A program made the translations under genes and the position numbers. This document shows positions 35,210 to 45,047 of a stretch of 64,000 nucleotides of DNA, piece after piece; within the stretch, counting starts at the first letter, position 1; each line of letters opens with the position of its first letter. The DNA is from Marininema halotolerans (lineage in GTDB: Bacteria > Bacillota > Bacilli > Thermoactinomycetales > DSM-45169): NCBI RefSeq assembly GCF_900116235.1, contig NZ_FPAA01000006.1, positions 1 through 64,000 of the forward strand, in the 5' to 3' direction. The notes beneath the pieces were generated by a model. It saw nothing but the letters and a program-made list of their open reading frames with translations, had not been told where the DNA came from and searched no databases.

Positions 35210-37648
35210 ATGAAACGACCGATTGTTGTCTTAGCAAGTGGCTGGATCCTAGGGGTCATAGTGAGTAGTGGATGGTCTCTACCATTCCAATGGATGATTG
35301 CTCTCACACCATGGGTATGGTTGGTTGGAGGATGGATGGTTTATTTCCAACGTCGCTATCCTGTAATCATTTTATTGGTATGTGCATGTACGACAGGGAT
35401 GGTTCACTTCGCCTGGGTGGATCAACATAATCGAACCTTATTAACGGACGAGGTGGAGGAAGGGAGGATCATGGGTAGAATTGTTTCATCGCCGAAGATC
35501 GATGGTGGGTGGATACAGGCAGAAATCGAAGTATATCAGCTTCACACGTCCAAGGGTTGGGTTCAGATGAAGGGGGAGAAAATGCTCCTCCGTGTTTCTT
35601 TGCAATCACGAAAGGAAAAAGAGTCCGCCCAGCGGCTTGAAAGAGGAGCAGGTGTCTTAGCAAGTTCAGTATCCCTTTCTCGCCCGAGCCTTGCCCGGAA
35701 TCCAGGCGCTTTTAACATGCGTCAATACCTCTATCGAGAAGGGATTCATTGGGTGGGGGATGTGAAGGGGTGGGGAAACCTTCACCAAATCGATTCGCCG
35801 AGAGGGATCGATCGTTCTGTGGATCGGCTACGGTTGATCGTGATGCAAAAAATTGAAGAAATCTATCCTCCAGAAACAGCTGGGGTAATGAGTGGGATGC
35901 TTTTAGGGATAAGGGAGGCTGTCCCATCCACAATTGAAGAAGAATTTATTCACCTCGGTCTCGTGCATCTCTTGGCAGTTTCCGGTTTGCATGTCGCAAT
36001 TGTGGTCGCCATGATGTATGGAGGACTTACTTTTATGAGGGTGACACGAGAGAAGGCGGTGATGGTGACCCTCTGTGCAATTCCTATCTACGTTTTCCTT
36101 ACGGGCGCAGCGCCTTCTACAGTAAGGGCAGGCGTGATGGCGATCCTGGGTTTGATGACCCTGTGGTGGAGGCGTGCACCCGACCGCCTCTCCTTTCTTG
36201 CTTTGGCTGCATTGCTTCTTTTGTGGTGGGATCCCTATATACTATTTTCGGTAGGGTTTCAACTTTCCTTTGGGGTCACTTTTGCCTTGTTAGTCGCAAC
36301 GGGACCGGTTGTTGAGGTTCTTCCGTTTCGATGGGTGGCCTTCAATCAGGTGGTAGCAGTCACTACCATTGCTCAACTGGCTTCATTTCCGATTATTCTC
36401 TATCATTTTCATGTCATCTCATGGCTATCTTGGGGCGTTAATTTGATCATCGTGCCGATCTTCAGCTTGATGATAACGCCTCTCGGATATGGCGCCTTGT
36501 TCCTATCTTTTTTTAATGAGACATTGGCTTCGCTACCTGCCTGGCTATCCTCCCAGGTGTTGTCAGGGGTACTCTATGGAATGAAATGGTTAACTTCATT
36601 GAATGGATTTGAGCAATCATGGGAGCCGCCATCATGGTGGTGGATTTTTTTGTATGCTGGAAGCGTGGCTTACTTACTGTGGAGCTACACAGGGGGGCCT
36701 CTTCGTCCTTGGCGACATCGGCTGACTGCGCTTGTTCTTCTGTTTGGTAGTATCGTTTTTTTGCATCTACCATGGGTAATTCAGCCTGGCAAAGAATTAA
36801 CGATTACCTTTCTTGATGTAGGTCAAGGTGATTGTACCGTGATCGAAACGCCAACAGGGAAAGTGATTCTCGTTGATGGTGGGGGCCAGTTACCCTTTGC
36901 CAAGAAAGAATGGCAAAGGAAACGCAAGGAGTACGATGTAGGAAAAAGCGTGATTATTCCTTACTTACACTATCAAGGCATCGATAAAATTGATTGGCTC
37001 GTGATCACTCATGGTGATGCGGATCATATCGGGGGGTTAGGAGCCGTGGTCAAACGGTTCCCTGTGGGCAAGGTGATCCGTAATCACCACCCGCCAGGAT
37101 CAGAGATGGAAAGAGCGCTGATAAAGTTATTAAACCAAAAGCAAGTCCCTCTTCTTTTACCACCATTGGATCGTCCATACATCATCGATCAAGGAATTAC
37201 CTGGCAGTTTCTGCATCCGAACACAACCGGACAAACCCCAGGAAAATTGGAAAGTTCGAATGATGATTCTGTTGTCTTTCTCTTGGAGGCGGGTGGGAGT
37301 CGCATCCTGTTTACAGGGGATATTGAGGCGCATGGAGAGGAGGAAATTCGCAAGCGATGGGAACTTCCTTCCATTGATGTTCTGAAGGTAGCCCATCATG
37401 GAAGCAAGACTTCTACAGAGCAAGAGTTACTCAATAAGCTTCATCCACGGGAAGCGGTAATTTCCGTGGGAAAAAATAATCGTTACGGTCATCCCTCCCC
37501 CGTTGTGATCAAACGATTGCAACAGGATGGCAGCCGGATCTGGCGTACAGACCATCAGGGGGCGATCACCTTACGAATTTCTCCAGGAAAAAGAGAGATG
37601 AAAGCGATGCTTGAGTCGGTTCCTTCATTGCAACCATTCAAGGATTGA
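35210..37648 (+). CDS. comEC: ComEC/Rec2 DNA-uptake channel
   Basis: 812 aa. N-terminal membrane part and soluble OB-like domain (DUF4131), the Competence domain with many helices (GMLLGIREAVPSTIEEEF, HLLAVSGLHVAIV, TGAAPSTVRAGVMA; about 230-500), and a C-terminal metallo-beta-lactamase nuclease-like domain (FLDVGQGDCTVIET, ITHGDADHIGGLG, LFTGDIEAHGEEEI, VAHHGSKTST; about 550-790). It forms the pore that takes up single-stranded DNA. The HGDADH metal motif is intact. It is 11 kb away from comEA. Confidence 0.96.
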   Translation: MKRPIVVLASGWILGVIVSSGWSLPFQWMIALTPWVWLVGGWMVYFQRRYPVIILLVCACTTGMVHFAWVDQHNRTLLTDEVEEGRIMGRIVSSPKIDGGWIQAEIEVYQLHTSKGWVQMKGEKMLLRVSLQSRKEKESAQRLERGAGVLASSVSLSRPSLARNPGAFNMRQYLYREGIHWVGDVKGWGNLHQIDSPRGIDRSVDRLRLIVMQKIEEIYPPETAGVMSGMLLGIREAVPSTIEEEFIHLGLVHLLAVSGLHVAIVVAMMYGGLTFMRVTREKAVMVTLCAIPIYVFLTGAAPSTVRAGVMAILGLMTLWWRRAPDRLSFLALAALLLLWWDPYILFSVGFQLSFGVTFALLVATGPVVEVLPFRWVAFNQVVAVTTIAQLASFPIILYHFHVISWLSWGVNLIIVPIFSLMITPLGYGALFLSFFNETLASLPAWLSSQVLSGVLYGMKWLTSLNGFEQSWEPPSWWWIFLYAGSVAYLLWSYTGGPLRPWRHRLTALVLLFGSIVFLHLPWVIQPGKELTITFLDVGQGDCTVIETPTGKVILVDGGGQLPFAKKEWQRKRKEYDVGKSVIIPYLHYQGIDKIDWLVITHGDADHIGGLGAVVKRFPVGKVIRNHHPPGSEMERALIKLLNQKQVPLLLPPLDRPYIIDQGITWQFLHPNTTGQTPGKLESSNDDSVVFLLEAGGSRILFTGDIEAHGEEEIRKRWELPSIDVLKVAHHGSKTSTEQELLNKLHPREAVISVGKNNRYGHPSPVVIKRLQQDGSRIWRTDHQGAITLRISPGKREMKAMLESVPSLQPFKD

Positions 37649-37704
37649 CGGTCGGTTAACAAAAGTTTAAATTAGAAACATAAGTTTGAAAGGTGGGCAG
37701 GAGT

Positions 37705-38823
37705 GTGGATGCCAAAGGGAAGGGTAAGGAAGGATTAATCCTTAATAAAATTCGCCAGAATCCTTTTATTTCACAGCAAGAACTTGCGGATCAATTAAAT
37801 ATTTCTCGCTCAGCGGTAGCGGGCATGATTGCAGGCCTTGTGAAGAAGGGGCAAATTCTTGGCCGAGCTTATGTGATGGCAGAGAAGGAGCGAGTGATGT
37901 GCATTGGCGGTGCAAATATTGATCGCAAGGCACGCATGGATGCGCCCCTCGCAATGGGGACTTCTAATCCTGTCTGTGTCAGTCGCTCCTTTGGTGGGGT
38001 GGCTCGTAATGTTGCAGAAAACCTTGCTCGAGTTGGCGTATCTTCGTCGTTGATGACGGTTGTCGGGGAAGATGCAGATGGAAAAGCGATGGTGGAGAAT
38101 GCAAGCAAGCATGGGATTGATGTGAATCTTTCTCGAGAATTGCCTGGGTGTCGAACTGGGAATTACACGGCGGTACTCAATTCAGACGGGGAGATGTTGT
38201 TTGCGTTAGCGGATATGGACATTTATGAACACATCAGCATCCCCATGCTGGAAGCGAGCTGGCCGCAGATTAGAGCCTCACAAATGGTTGTCGTCGATAC
38301 CAACTTACCGAAAGATGTACTTTATTGGATACTGCAGCAGGGGAGTTGTGAATCACTAACGATTTGTCTCTTGCCGGTTTCCGTTCCGAAAGCCAAGCGG
38401 TTACCCATGGATCTCTCTGGAATGGATCTTTTCGTTGGCAATCGAGATGAGATTGGGGCCATCGTGAATCAAGGCGTTACGACTTCTGCGGAGGTAGAGA
38501 GGGCCATTCAGAGGCTGATCGATAAAGGCGTGAATCGAGCGGTAGTGACGCTCGGGGCTGAGGGCGCCATTTATCTAGAAGCAGGGGGTGCTGTTGGATG
38601 GGTTCCCGCAATCGAAGCGAAGGTAGTGGATGTGACAGGGGCGGGAGATGCCTTTGCTACGGGTGTAATCACAGGATGTGCTCGTGGTGTCGATTTAAAA
38701 GAGGCGTGTCAATTGGGTGCGTTGTTAGCAAAGGCCACGTTAGAATCGGAGACGAGTGTTGCGCCTTCGATGATATCAGAACGTTTAGTAAAACAGTGGG
38801 AGGTTGAACATGTTGTTCACTAA
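37705..38823 (+). CDS. psuK: Pseudouridine kinase with N-terminal winged helix
   Basis: 372 aa. N-terminal HTH ([30 protein letters not shown]) followed by a PfkB sugar kinase domain ([28 protein letters not shown]-terminal [15 protein letters not shown] with the catalytic Asp). It phosphorylates pseudouridine to its 5'-phosphate. GTG 37705 with AAAGGTGGG upstream. Overlaps psuG by 14 nt. The HTH is common in this family and might autoregulate; that is inference. Confidence 0.92.
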   Translation: MDAKGKGKEGLILNKIRQNPFISQQELADQLNISRSAVAGMIAGLVKKGQILGRAYVMAEKERVMCIGGANIDRKARMDAPLAMGTSNPVCVSRSFGGVARNVAENLARVGVSSSLMTVVGEDADGKAMVENASKHGIDVNLSRELPGCRTGNYTAVLNSDGEMLFALADMDIYEHISIPMLEASWPQIRASQMVVVDTNLPKDVLYWILQQGSCESLTICLLPVSVPKAKRLPMDLSGMDLFVGNRDEIGAIVNQGVTTSAEVERAIQRLIDKGVNRAVVTLGAEGAIYLEAGGAVGWVPAIEAKVVDVTGAGDAFATGVITGCARGVDLKEACQLGALLAKATLESETSVAPSMISERLVKQWEVEHVVH

Positions 38824-39733
38824 AGAAACGATTATTTTGTCCCAAGAAGTGCGAGAAGCGAAGGAGAAAGGTCTTCCGCTGGTTGCTCTGGAATCAACCA
38901 TTATCTCTCATGGCATGCCCTGGCCTGAAAATGTGGAGACGGCACTTGAGTTGGAGGCTGAGATTCGAGGGCGAGGAGCAGTACCAGCAACAATCGCCAT
39001 CTTAGATGGTCAAGTACGTGTCGGTTTGACAGAGGAAGAAATTCAACGCCTGGCAAAGAGTAATGAAGTGATGAAGGTGAGCCGTCGTGATCTACCCTAT
39101 GTGATTGCCTCAGGAAAAGATGGAGCAACAACCGTTGCAGCAACCATGATTATTGCGGAGTGGGCGGGAATCGCTATCTTTGCAACAGGGGGAATTGGTG
39201 GGGTTCACCGTGAGGGGGAGAATACGCTAGATATCTCAGCTGATTTAGAAGAATTGGCACGTACCAATGTAGCGGTGGTTTGTGCGGGAGCCAAGTCCAT
39301 TTTGGATATTGGACTGACACTGGAAGTATTGGAAACACGAGGGGTACCTGTTGTAGGAATCGATACAAAGGAATTTCCTGCCTTTTACTCACGTAGGAGT
39401 GGTCATCCTGTTAACCTTACTCTTAAGGATCCTGTAGAGATTGCTCGTATGCTACAAGTGAAATGGGATATGAATTTGACAGGGGGGGTTGTATTGGCGC
39501 AGCCTGTGCCCGAAAAAGATGCATTGGATGAAAGTGAAATGGATACAATCATTTCGCAGGCCTTGCAAAAAGCAAAGGACAAAGGAATTCGTGGGAAAGA
39601 GGTTACTCCCTTTTTGTTAAGTGATGTGAAGGAGCGAACCACTGGAAAAAGCTTATCCACCAACATTGCCTTGGTTAAAAATAATGCGCGGCTAGCTGCA
39701 GATGTTGCGGTAGCGCTTCATCAGTTATCATAA
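38810..39733 (+). CDS. psuG: Pseudouridine-5'-phosphate glycosidase
   Basis: 307 aa. [70 protein letters not shown] and GRR-like YSRRSGHPV are diagnostic. Splits pseudouridine-5'-phosphate to uracil and ribose-5-phosphate. GGGAGG precedes ATG 38810, inside psuK. Together with psuK it forms a complete RNA-pseudouridine salvage route. Confidence 0.95.
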   Translation: MLFTKETIILSQEVREAKEKGLPLVALESTIISHGMPWPENVETALELEAEIRGRGAVPATIAILDGQVRVGLTEEEIQRLAKSNEVMKVSRRDLPYVIASGKDGATTVAATMIIAEWAGIAIFATGGIGGVHREGENTLDISADLEELARTNVAVVCAGAKSILDIGLTLEVLETRGVPVVGIDTKEFPAFYSRRSGHPVNLTLKDPVEIARMLQVKWDMNLTGGVVLAQPVPEKDALDESEMDTIISQALQKAKDKGIRGKEVTPFLLSDVKERTTGKSLSTNIALVKNNARLAADVAVALHQLS

Positions 39734-39775
39734 AACATGAATCCCCACTTAATGACAAGTGGGGATTCATGTTTT
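39732..39775 (+). terminator. Terminator of psuKG
   Basis: AAAACATGAATCCCCACTT and its complement, perfect 19-bp stem with T run. Confidence 0.9.
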
Positions 39776-39892
39776 AACCCTGTCCTTTTTTAGAAGGAGC
39801 CCACACTATCATTTCTCTCCTTACATAACTTAGTAATTATAAAGAAAGAAAGTTTGCGATTTTGACTCGATGACCTGTAATGATTCCCAACG

Positions 39893-39946
39893 CCTTCGTT
39901 ACCCTTCATGATAGGTCCGCTAGGCGTGTGGAGTAACGGAAGAAGG
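39893..39946 (+). other. Structured leader-like region upstream of nrdJ
   Basis: In the 373-bp gap before nrdJ, CCTTCGTTAC pairs with GTAACGGAAG/AAGG, enclosing TAGGCG opposite an earlier CGCC. The strand from 39930 to 40000 is purine-rich and GC-richer than other gaps. The CCGCCACTG core of a cobalamin riboswitch is absent. No protein gene is convincing here. Confidence 0.35.
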
Positions 39947-40148
39947 TAGCGAGAGGTGAGTGAGAGAAACGCGTAACAGGGTAGGTTCTCGTATGCTTTC
40001 ACTCGTTCCATCTTGTCAATGTAGGGTCTTTTAACCTGACTGACCTCTATGATATCGATCAAACGAGAGATCGAAAGCGAATCAAAAATTACTCCTTATC
40101 GATCATATCAAACGCTCGATTGCAATCGTGTGAAAGGCTGGAATTTGG

Positions 40149-42404
40149 ATGCAATTGCTTACAGACAGCTTTATCAAAAAATATCCAGAGGCGCCTACTC
40201 ATATGAATGAGTTGTCGTCTTTTGTTTACTATCGAACGTATTCTCGGTACTTACCAAAGATGAAGCGTCACGAGAATTGGAAGGAAACGGTACGGCGTGC
40301 AGTTGAGTACAATGTAGGTTTAAGTGCTAAGCACTTGAAAAAAATTGGTTTTTCTGTCGAAATGGAATCGCTCCGGAAGGAGGCAGAGGAGCTTTTCGAT
40401 TCCATGTTTCACTTACGGCAGTTTCTTTCCGGAAGGACGATGTGGATTGGTGGTGCTGAATCGGGGGTCGCGGAAAAGTATCCATTGGCCAACTTCAATT
40501 GTGCCTTTTTAAATATTACAAAATGGGATGACATTGGCGATTTATTTTATCTACTGATGGTAGGATCAGGGGTCGGATTTAAGTGCACGCAGGAAATGGC
40601 TCGTAACATGCCACCCATACGAAATCATGTGAAGTTGGAACACCTCGAATACCAACCCATTGCAAAACATCAAAGGTTCGAGGAGACCCAACTTGTGATA
40701 CAGCCCAATGGAATCGCCAAAATGGATATTGGCGATTCAAAAGAAGGATGGACCCAAGGGCTTAAAACGTATTTTGAAGTGTTAACCCACCCAAAATATG
40801 ACCCAATTCATACCATCCAAATCTCATATAATTCCGTTCGACCAAAGGGAGAGCGTTTAAAGACGTTTGGTGGAACGTCATCGGGCTATGATTCTTTTCG
40901 TGAGATGTTAATTGGGATTGATAAGGTTCTGAGAAACCAAATTGATGCTCATTTACATCCACTAGAGCCGGTTGGGAATGGGTATGTACGTGTCCGTCCG
41001 ATTCACATACTTGATATCGGCAACATTGTAGGAAATAACGTAGTTGCTGGAGGCGTTCGTCGCACGGCGGAGATCTTTTTATTTGAACCTGACGACTACG
41101 AGTCAATGTTTGCGAAATATGGAATTAACGGACTTTGGAGTGAGCAGCAATTCCAGCAGCATGAGAAAATGGGTCGCATTCTTGATCGTTTAACGGTTCC
41201 TAAACCTGGTTGGTGGGAGGAAATCGGTAAACGGAACTATGAAGGCAGAATCAATGGGACCTCCCCCTTTAACTATGGCCGTCCCATACACCATCGCCGG
41301 GTGTCCAATAACTCCATTGTTTTTGATAAGAAACCACCGCGCGAGCGTCTAAACCTTGCTTTTGAAATGATGCAGATGGAAGGGGAACCGGGGTTTATTA
41401 ACCTGGAGGAGGCGCAGCGTAGGCGGCCGAATGCTGAGGGATTTAATCCATGTGCAGAAATTCTATTAGATTCCTACGGGGTCTGCAATCTCACGACACT
41501 CAACATGGTTGCCTTTGTGAAAAAGGGGCAGCTTGATATCAAGGGGCTTATTGAAGCGCAAAAAAGAAGTGTACGTGCAGGCCTTAGAATGACATTGGCT
41601 GATCTGGAGTTGCCTCATTGGGATAGCATTCAGAAACGTGATCGCTTGTTAGGTCCTTCGTTGACAGGGGTGAAAGATGCCTTCGCTTTATGTGAAGATC
41701 TGCAAAACGAAGCCAGGATCCTAGCACAACTAAAAAAAGTGGCTAGACAAGAAGCTGACCGATATGCAAAGGAACTTCGCGTTACGTCACCGCTCTTAGT
41801 GACAACGATTAAACCGGAGGGAACGCTGTCACAAGTAGCAGGTGGGGTGTCGTCTGGGCTTCATTGGAGTCATTCACCTTACTATATCCGCCGCATTCGC
41901 ATCAATGCCTCAGACCCGCTTGCTCAAGTGGCATTAGCGCTAGGTTGGACCGTTCACCCAGACATCGGAACCCCTGGTGAGACACACGAAGAACAGATGA
42001 AGAATGCCCGTACCCTCGTGATTGATTTTCCTGTAGCCTCCGGTGCGGTGGAGACAAAGGAAGATGTATCCGCGGTTCGTCAACTGGATAGCTATTTTTG
42101 TTTCCAAAAAAATTATACCGAGCATAACTCCTCCAATACGATCACGGTCCGTCTTCATGAGTGGGGAGATGTAGAGAGGGTCATTTGGGATCGCTGGAAT
42201 GAGTTTACAGCCGTATCTTTTCTTGCCCAGGATGGAGGTACCTATCAACTTGCTCCATATGAAGCAATTACAAAGGAACAGTATGAGGCTATAAAAGCAA
42301 AAATGAAGCCCTTTGATGCCTCGTTGTTGTTGAAATATGCCACTGGAGAAGACTTTGATCTAGGGAATGACGGATGCCATAGCGGGAATTGCCCAGTTCG
42401 CTAG
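40149..42404 (+). CDS. nrdJ: Adenosylcobalamin-dependent ribonucleoside-triphosphate reductase (class II)
   Basis: 751 aa single-chain class II RNR, close in length and layout to the monomeric Lactobacillus-type enzyme. N-terminal FVYYRTYSRYLP, active-site region FNPCAEILLDSYGVCNLTTLN (landmarks FNPCAEI and GVCNL), LVTTIKPEGTLSQVAGG, and the C-terminal redox pair CHSGNC. It makes dNTPs without oxygen or iron, using B12. Monocistronic with inverted repeat 42480-42505 behind it. Links DNA synthesis here to cobalamin supply. Confidence 0.95.
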   Translation: MQLLTDSFIKKYPEAPTHMNELSSFVYYRTYSRYLPKMKRHENWKETVRRAVEYNVGLSAKHLKKIGFSVEMESLRKEAEELFDSMFHLRQFLSGRTMWIGGAESGVAEKYPLANFNCAFLNITKWDDIGDLFYLLMVGSGVGFKCTQEMARNMPPIRNHVKLEHLEYQPIAKHQRFEETQLVIQPNGIAKMDIGDSKEGWTQGLKTYFEVLTHPKYDPIHTIQISYNSVRPKGERLKTFGGTSSGYDSFREMLIGIDKVLRNQIDAHLHPLEPVGNGYVRVRPIHILDIGNIVGNNVVAGGVRRTAEIFLFEPDDYESMFAKYGINGLWSEQQFQQHEKMGRILDRLTVPKPGWWEEIGKRNYEGRINGTSPFNYGRPIHHRRVSNNSIVFDKKPPRERLNLAFEMMQMEGEPGFINLEEAQRRRPNAEGFNPCAEILLDSYGVCNLTTLNMVAFVKKGQLDIKGLIEAQKRSVRAGLRMTLADLELPHWDSIQKRDRLLGPSLTGVKDAFALCEDLQNEARILAQLKKVARQEADRYAKELRVTSPLLVTTIKPEGTLSQVAGGVSSGLHWSHSPYYIRRIRINASDPLAQVALALGWTVHPDIGTPGETHEEQMKNARTLVIDFPVASGAVETKEDVSAVRQLDSYFCFQKNYTEHNSSNTITVRLHEWGDVERVIWDRWNEFTAVSFLAQDGGTYQLAPYEAITKEQYEAIKAKMKPFDASLLLKYATGEDFDLGNDGCHSGNCPVR

Positions 42405-42479
42405 AGGAGATGCATGATGGTTGCGCTAACAATTCTATCTTTCTCGATGTTTAGTAATTCGCATATTTTTATAGAAGAT

Positions 42480-42505
42480 GGATATCGTCTAATCAGACGA
42501 TATCC
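42480..42505 (+). terminator. Hairpin after nrdJ
   Basis: GGATATCGTCT-aatc-AGACGATATCC, perfect 11-bp stem but no T run behind it; possible processing or termination site. Confidence 0.5.
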
Positions 42506-42564
42506 TCACTACATAGATTGGTGGTAAGGCTGATAAAAATTAGGTTAGAGGAGTAGAATGTGGC

Positions 42565-43554
42565 ATGATCAAACGTAAGTCTCTCGTTAAGAGAAATCAA
42601 CGAGTATTGAAAATACCCAAACGCTATCTCAGGGAAGCCTATTACCAACTGAAAAATACAAAAGAAGTCGGAATAGACAAGATGACGATTGAGGACTTTC
42701 AATCCAACTATCAACGTAACATGCACAATATATGGAACAAACTATCAACGGGTAACTATCATCCACCTTCCTATAAGAGAGTGACTAGAGGAAAAAGAGA
42801 GATGTCGATACCGACAGTCGCAGATAATATCGCACAGTATACCGTTCGCCTTTATCTAAAGGAGAAACTAAAGTCGGTTTTTTATCCCGAGTTGTATGCA
42901 AGAGAAGAGAGAGACTTCTATCAAGCCGTGTTAGAGGCTGTAAATTCAGCCAATCAAAACTGTAAAGAATATGACTGGGTCCTTCGTCTCGATGTAAAAG
43001 ATTTTTTTAGTTCTATTAATCGGCCATTGTTGCTCAAATTGGTAAGCAATCATTTAAAACCGAAGTGGATCGTACTCATTAATCGATGGATAAAAAATAA
43101 GGAAATCGATAATAAAGGCCAACGGCATCAGCATACAAAAGGGATTCCGACAGGCACCAGTATCAGTCCTCTACTGGCTGACCTCTATTTACATTATGCA
43201 TTTGATAGCTGGATGAAAAAAATTTTTTCTGATGTCCCATTTGAAAGATATGTGGATGACATCGTTTGTCATTGTAAGAGTGAGACCCAGGCACAAAATC
43301 TATTGCTTAGAACTCAGAAAAGGCTGAGTATTTATCGATTACAATTAAATAAGGAAAAAACTAACATTGCCTACTGCAAAGATAACAAGCGAACGGCAAC
43401 TTATCACACAACCTCCTTCGATTTTTTAAGATTCCGATTTCAAGCAAGAAAAGTGAAAAGTCATGAAGGAAAAGAAAAACTCATTTTCTCTCCGCAGAAA
43501 ATGAGTCAACGAAACGATTACAAAGCAATGAAAAATGGGTTGACGAAGCTATAG
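42565..43554 (+). CDS. Group II intron-like reverse transcriptase, lacking maturase domain
   Basis: 329 aa. RT blocks are present: KEVGIDKMTIEDF (RT0/1), IPTVADNIAQYTVRLYL (RT2), WVLRLDVKDFFSSI (RT3, first Asp), GIPTGTSISPLLADLYLHYAFDSWM (RT4; quoted as GIPTGTSISPLLADL and YLHYAFD), catalytic YVDD near 227 (RT5), and SFDFLRFRFQ plus KLIFSPQ (RT7). It ends shortly after, where group II proteins continue into the X/maturase and DNA-binding domains. No intron domain V is seen downstream. Either a truncated intron remnant or an independent RT. AGAGGAG upstream of the ATG. AT-richer than its neighbours, suggesting acquisition. Confidence 0.8.
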   Translation: MIKRKSLVKRNQRVLKIPKRYLREAYYQLKNTKEVGIDKMTIEDFQSNYQRNMHNIWNKLSTGNYHPPSYKRVTRGKREMSIPTVADNIAQYTVRLYLKEKLKSVFYPELYAREERDFYQAVLEAVNSANQNCKEYDWVLRLDVKDFFSSINRPLLLKLVSNHLKPKWIVLINRWIKNKEIDNKGQRHQHTKGIPTGTSISPLLADLYLHYAFDSWMKKIFSDVPFERYVDDIVCHCKSETQAQNLLLRTQKRLSIYRLQLNKEKTNIAYCKDNKRTATYHTTSFDFLRFRFQARKVKSHEGKEKLIFSPQKMSQRNDYKAMKNGLTKL

Positions 43555-43645
43555 AAAATTTTTTCTGTATGCGAGAATTATGATTGTGGAAAAAGAGCGG
43601 GAATTTCTTCCCCAATGGACTAAGGCGGATTCCCCCTTGGTCTTT

Positions 43646-44320
43646 TTACTTTGTCTCGTCACTGCCAATCTTGGCAATCTCATCGGATAAATAAATGCGT
43701 TCACCTGTTTCTTCGCCCTGAGCAATGGTATACATCGCCTTGGCAACGGTGTGGGCATGGATCGCGCGATATTTTTTTAAGGGTCCTTGTAGTAGAAAGG
43801 ATAATCGCGGCATCCATTGACCAGCAAAGTTTTCACCAGGGCGCTTTTCTTTCCTTTCTCCTAGAAGAAGAGAGGGCTGAAGGATATGAAGAGACGAGAG
43901 GTGCAACTGATGAAGGCCCGTCTCCAGCTCTCCTTTGATGCGATTGTAGAAAAAGGAGGATTTTGAGTCGGCTCCTAAGGAGCTAATGATCAAAAATCGC
44001 TTAGATTGATGTTCTTTCGCTAATTGAGCGAGAGCGAGCGGATACTCAAGATCCACTTTACGAAAGGCTTCTTTTGTTTTAGCTACTCTGATGGTAGTAC
44101 CTAAACAACAGAAGATATCCTCTGCGGGGAAGGGGATGTCTTCTTGTTCTATCCGATTAAAATCAATCACGCGTTGGACAAGTTTTTCATGTTGGATGGG
44201 TAATGGACGACGAAGCAAGAGAGTGACTTGATGATAGGCCGGTGAGTTTAATAACAATGGGACAAGGGAGCTACCGATCAATCCACTCGCTCCTACGACA
44301 ATGGCATGTTTTTGCGTCAT
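43646..44320 (-). CDS. NAD(P)H-binding oxidoreductase, atypical SDR (HTATIP2-like)
   Basis: 224 aa. Rossmann start AIVVGASGLIGSSLVPLLL, LLRRPLP, CCLGTTIRVAKTKEAFRKVD and the YNRIKGELE active-site-like YxxxK are typical of the atypical short-chain dehydrogenases related to HTATIP2/YbjT-like proteins. Substrate unknown. ATG 44320 with GGGGGAAG upstream. Solitary gene. Confidence 0.82.
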   Translation of the reverse strand: MTQKHAIVVGASGLIGSSLVPLLLNSPAYHQVTLLLRRPLPIQHEKLVQRVIDFNRIEQEDIPFPAEDIFCCLGTTIRVAKTKEAFRKVDLEYPLALAQLAKEHQSKRFLIISSLGADSKSSFFYNRIKGELETGLHQLHLSSLHILQPSLLLGERKEKRPGENFAGQWMPRLSFLLQGPLKKYRAIHAHTVAKAMYTIAQGEETGERIYLSDEIAKIGSDETK

Positions 44321-44501
44321 AAGCTTCCCCCTATAGGTAGTCAAGGGGCAGGGAACCCGCCCGGTGGTTAGTTTCTCTATGATACAATGGATTTGGACTG
44401 ATGGAAAGCCAAGAGGCCTTCTTACTATACGGAATGTTTTTTTATCGTTAGGTGCAACTTTTCAGATGGAATGACCGTCTGATATGACAGGAGGGATGGT
44501 C

Positions 44502-45047
44502 GTGGTCGAAGCGGGTTGGGTGGAAGATGCTCGGCGGGGTAACCGGGTGGCCTTGGCTCGATTGCTGAAGGAAGTAGAGGGCCCTGTCTACCGTACCGCT
44601 TACTATATGCTAGGAAATGAACAGGATGCATTAGATGCTTCACAGGAGGCCCTATTACGTATTTATCGTAAGCTTTCCAGCTTTCGAGGAGAAGCCCGAT
44701 TCGAGACGTGGGCACAACGAATTGCCATCCATGCGGCTATCGACATCTCACGTAAACGAAAACAAACACTCCCCTATAAAGATGAGATTGAACCAAGTGG
44801 GAGTTCAGGGATAAACAGTACTGTGGAACGAAGGGGTACGGCAGCCGATGTTCATACAGCAATCAATCGTTTGCAAGAAGCAGAACGTACTGCTGTCGTG
44901 CTCCGCTATCTACAGGATTACACCTATGATCAAATAGCGGAAGCGATGGAAATGCCAGTAGGAACGGTAAAGTCCCATCTATTTCGTGGGCGAAAAAAGC
45001 TAAAAGGTTGGTTGGCTGATTACAAAGAAGGGGGGGTGCTATCATGA
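44502..45047 (+). CDS. ECF-type RNA polymerase sigma factor
   Basis: 181 aa. Sigma region 2 (LARLLKEVEGPVYRTAYYMLGNEQDALDASQEALLRIYRKL, landmarks QDALDASQEAL and FRGEARFETWAQRIAIHAAID) and region 4 (RLQEAERTAVVLRYLQDYTYDQIAEAMEMPVGTVKSHLFRGRKKL). GTG 44502, 6 nt after AGGAGGG, is preferred over the earlier ATGs, which overlap the SD. The stop overlaps the anti-sigma start (ATGA). Similar in organisation to SigW-type pairs. Confidence 0.9.
   Translation: MVEAGWVEDARRGNRVALARLLKEVEGPVYRTAYYMLGNEQDALDASQEALLRIYRKLSSFRGEARFETWAQRIAIHAAIDISRKRKQTLPYKDEIEPSGSSGINSTVERRGTAADVHTAINRLQEAERTAVVLRYLQDYTYDQIAEAMEMPVGTVKSHLFRGRKKLKGWLADYKEGGVLS

Noticed and set aside
39790..40062. Minus-strand ORF of 90 codons before nrdJ
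   Set aside because: No SD, low-information composition and it overlaps the structured leader; not supported as a gene.
40149..43554. nrdJ interrupted by a group II intron with the RT
   Set aside because: nrdJ is complete with its C-terminal Cys pair and a hairpin behind it; the RT lies wholly downstream.
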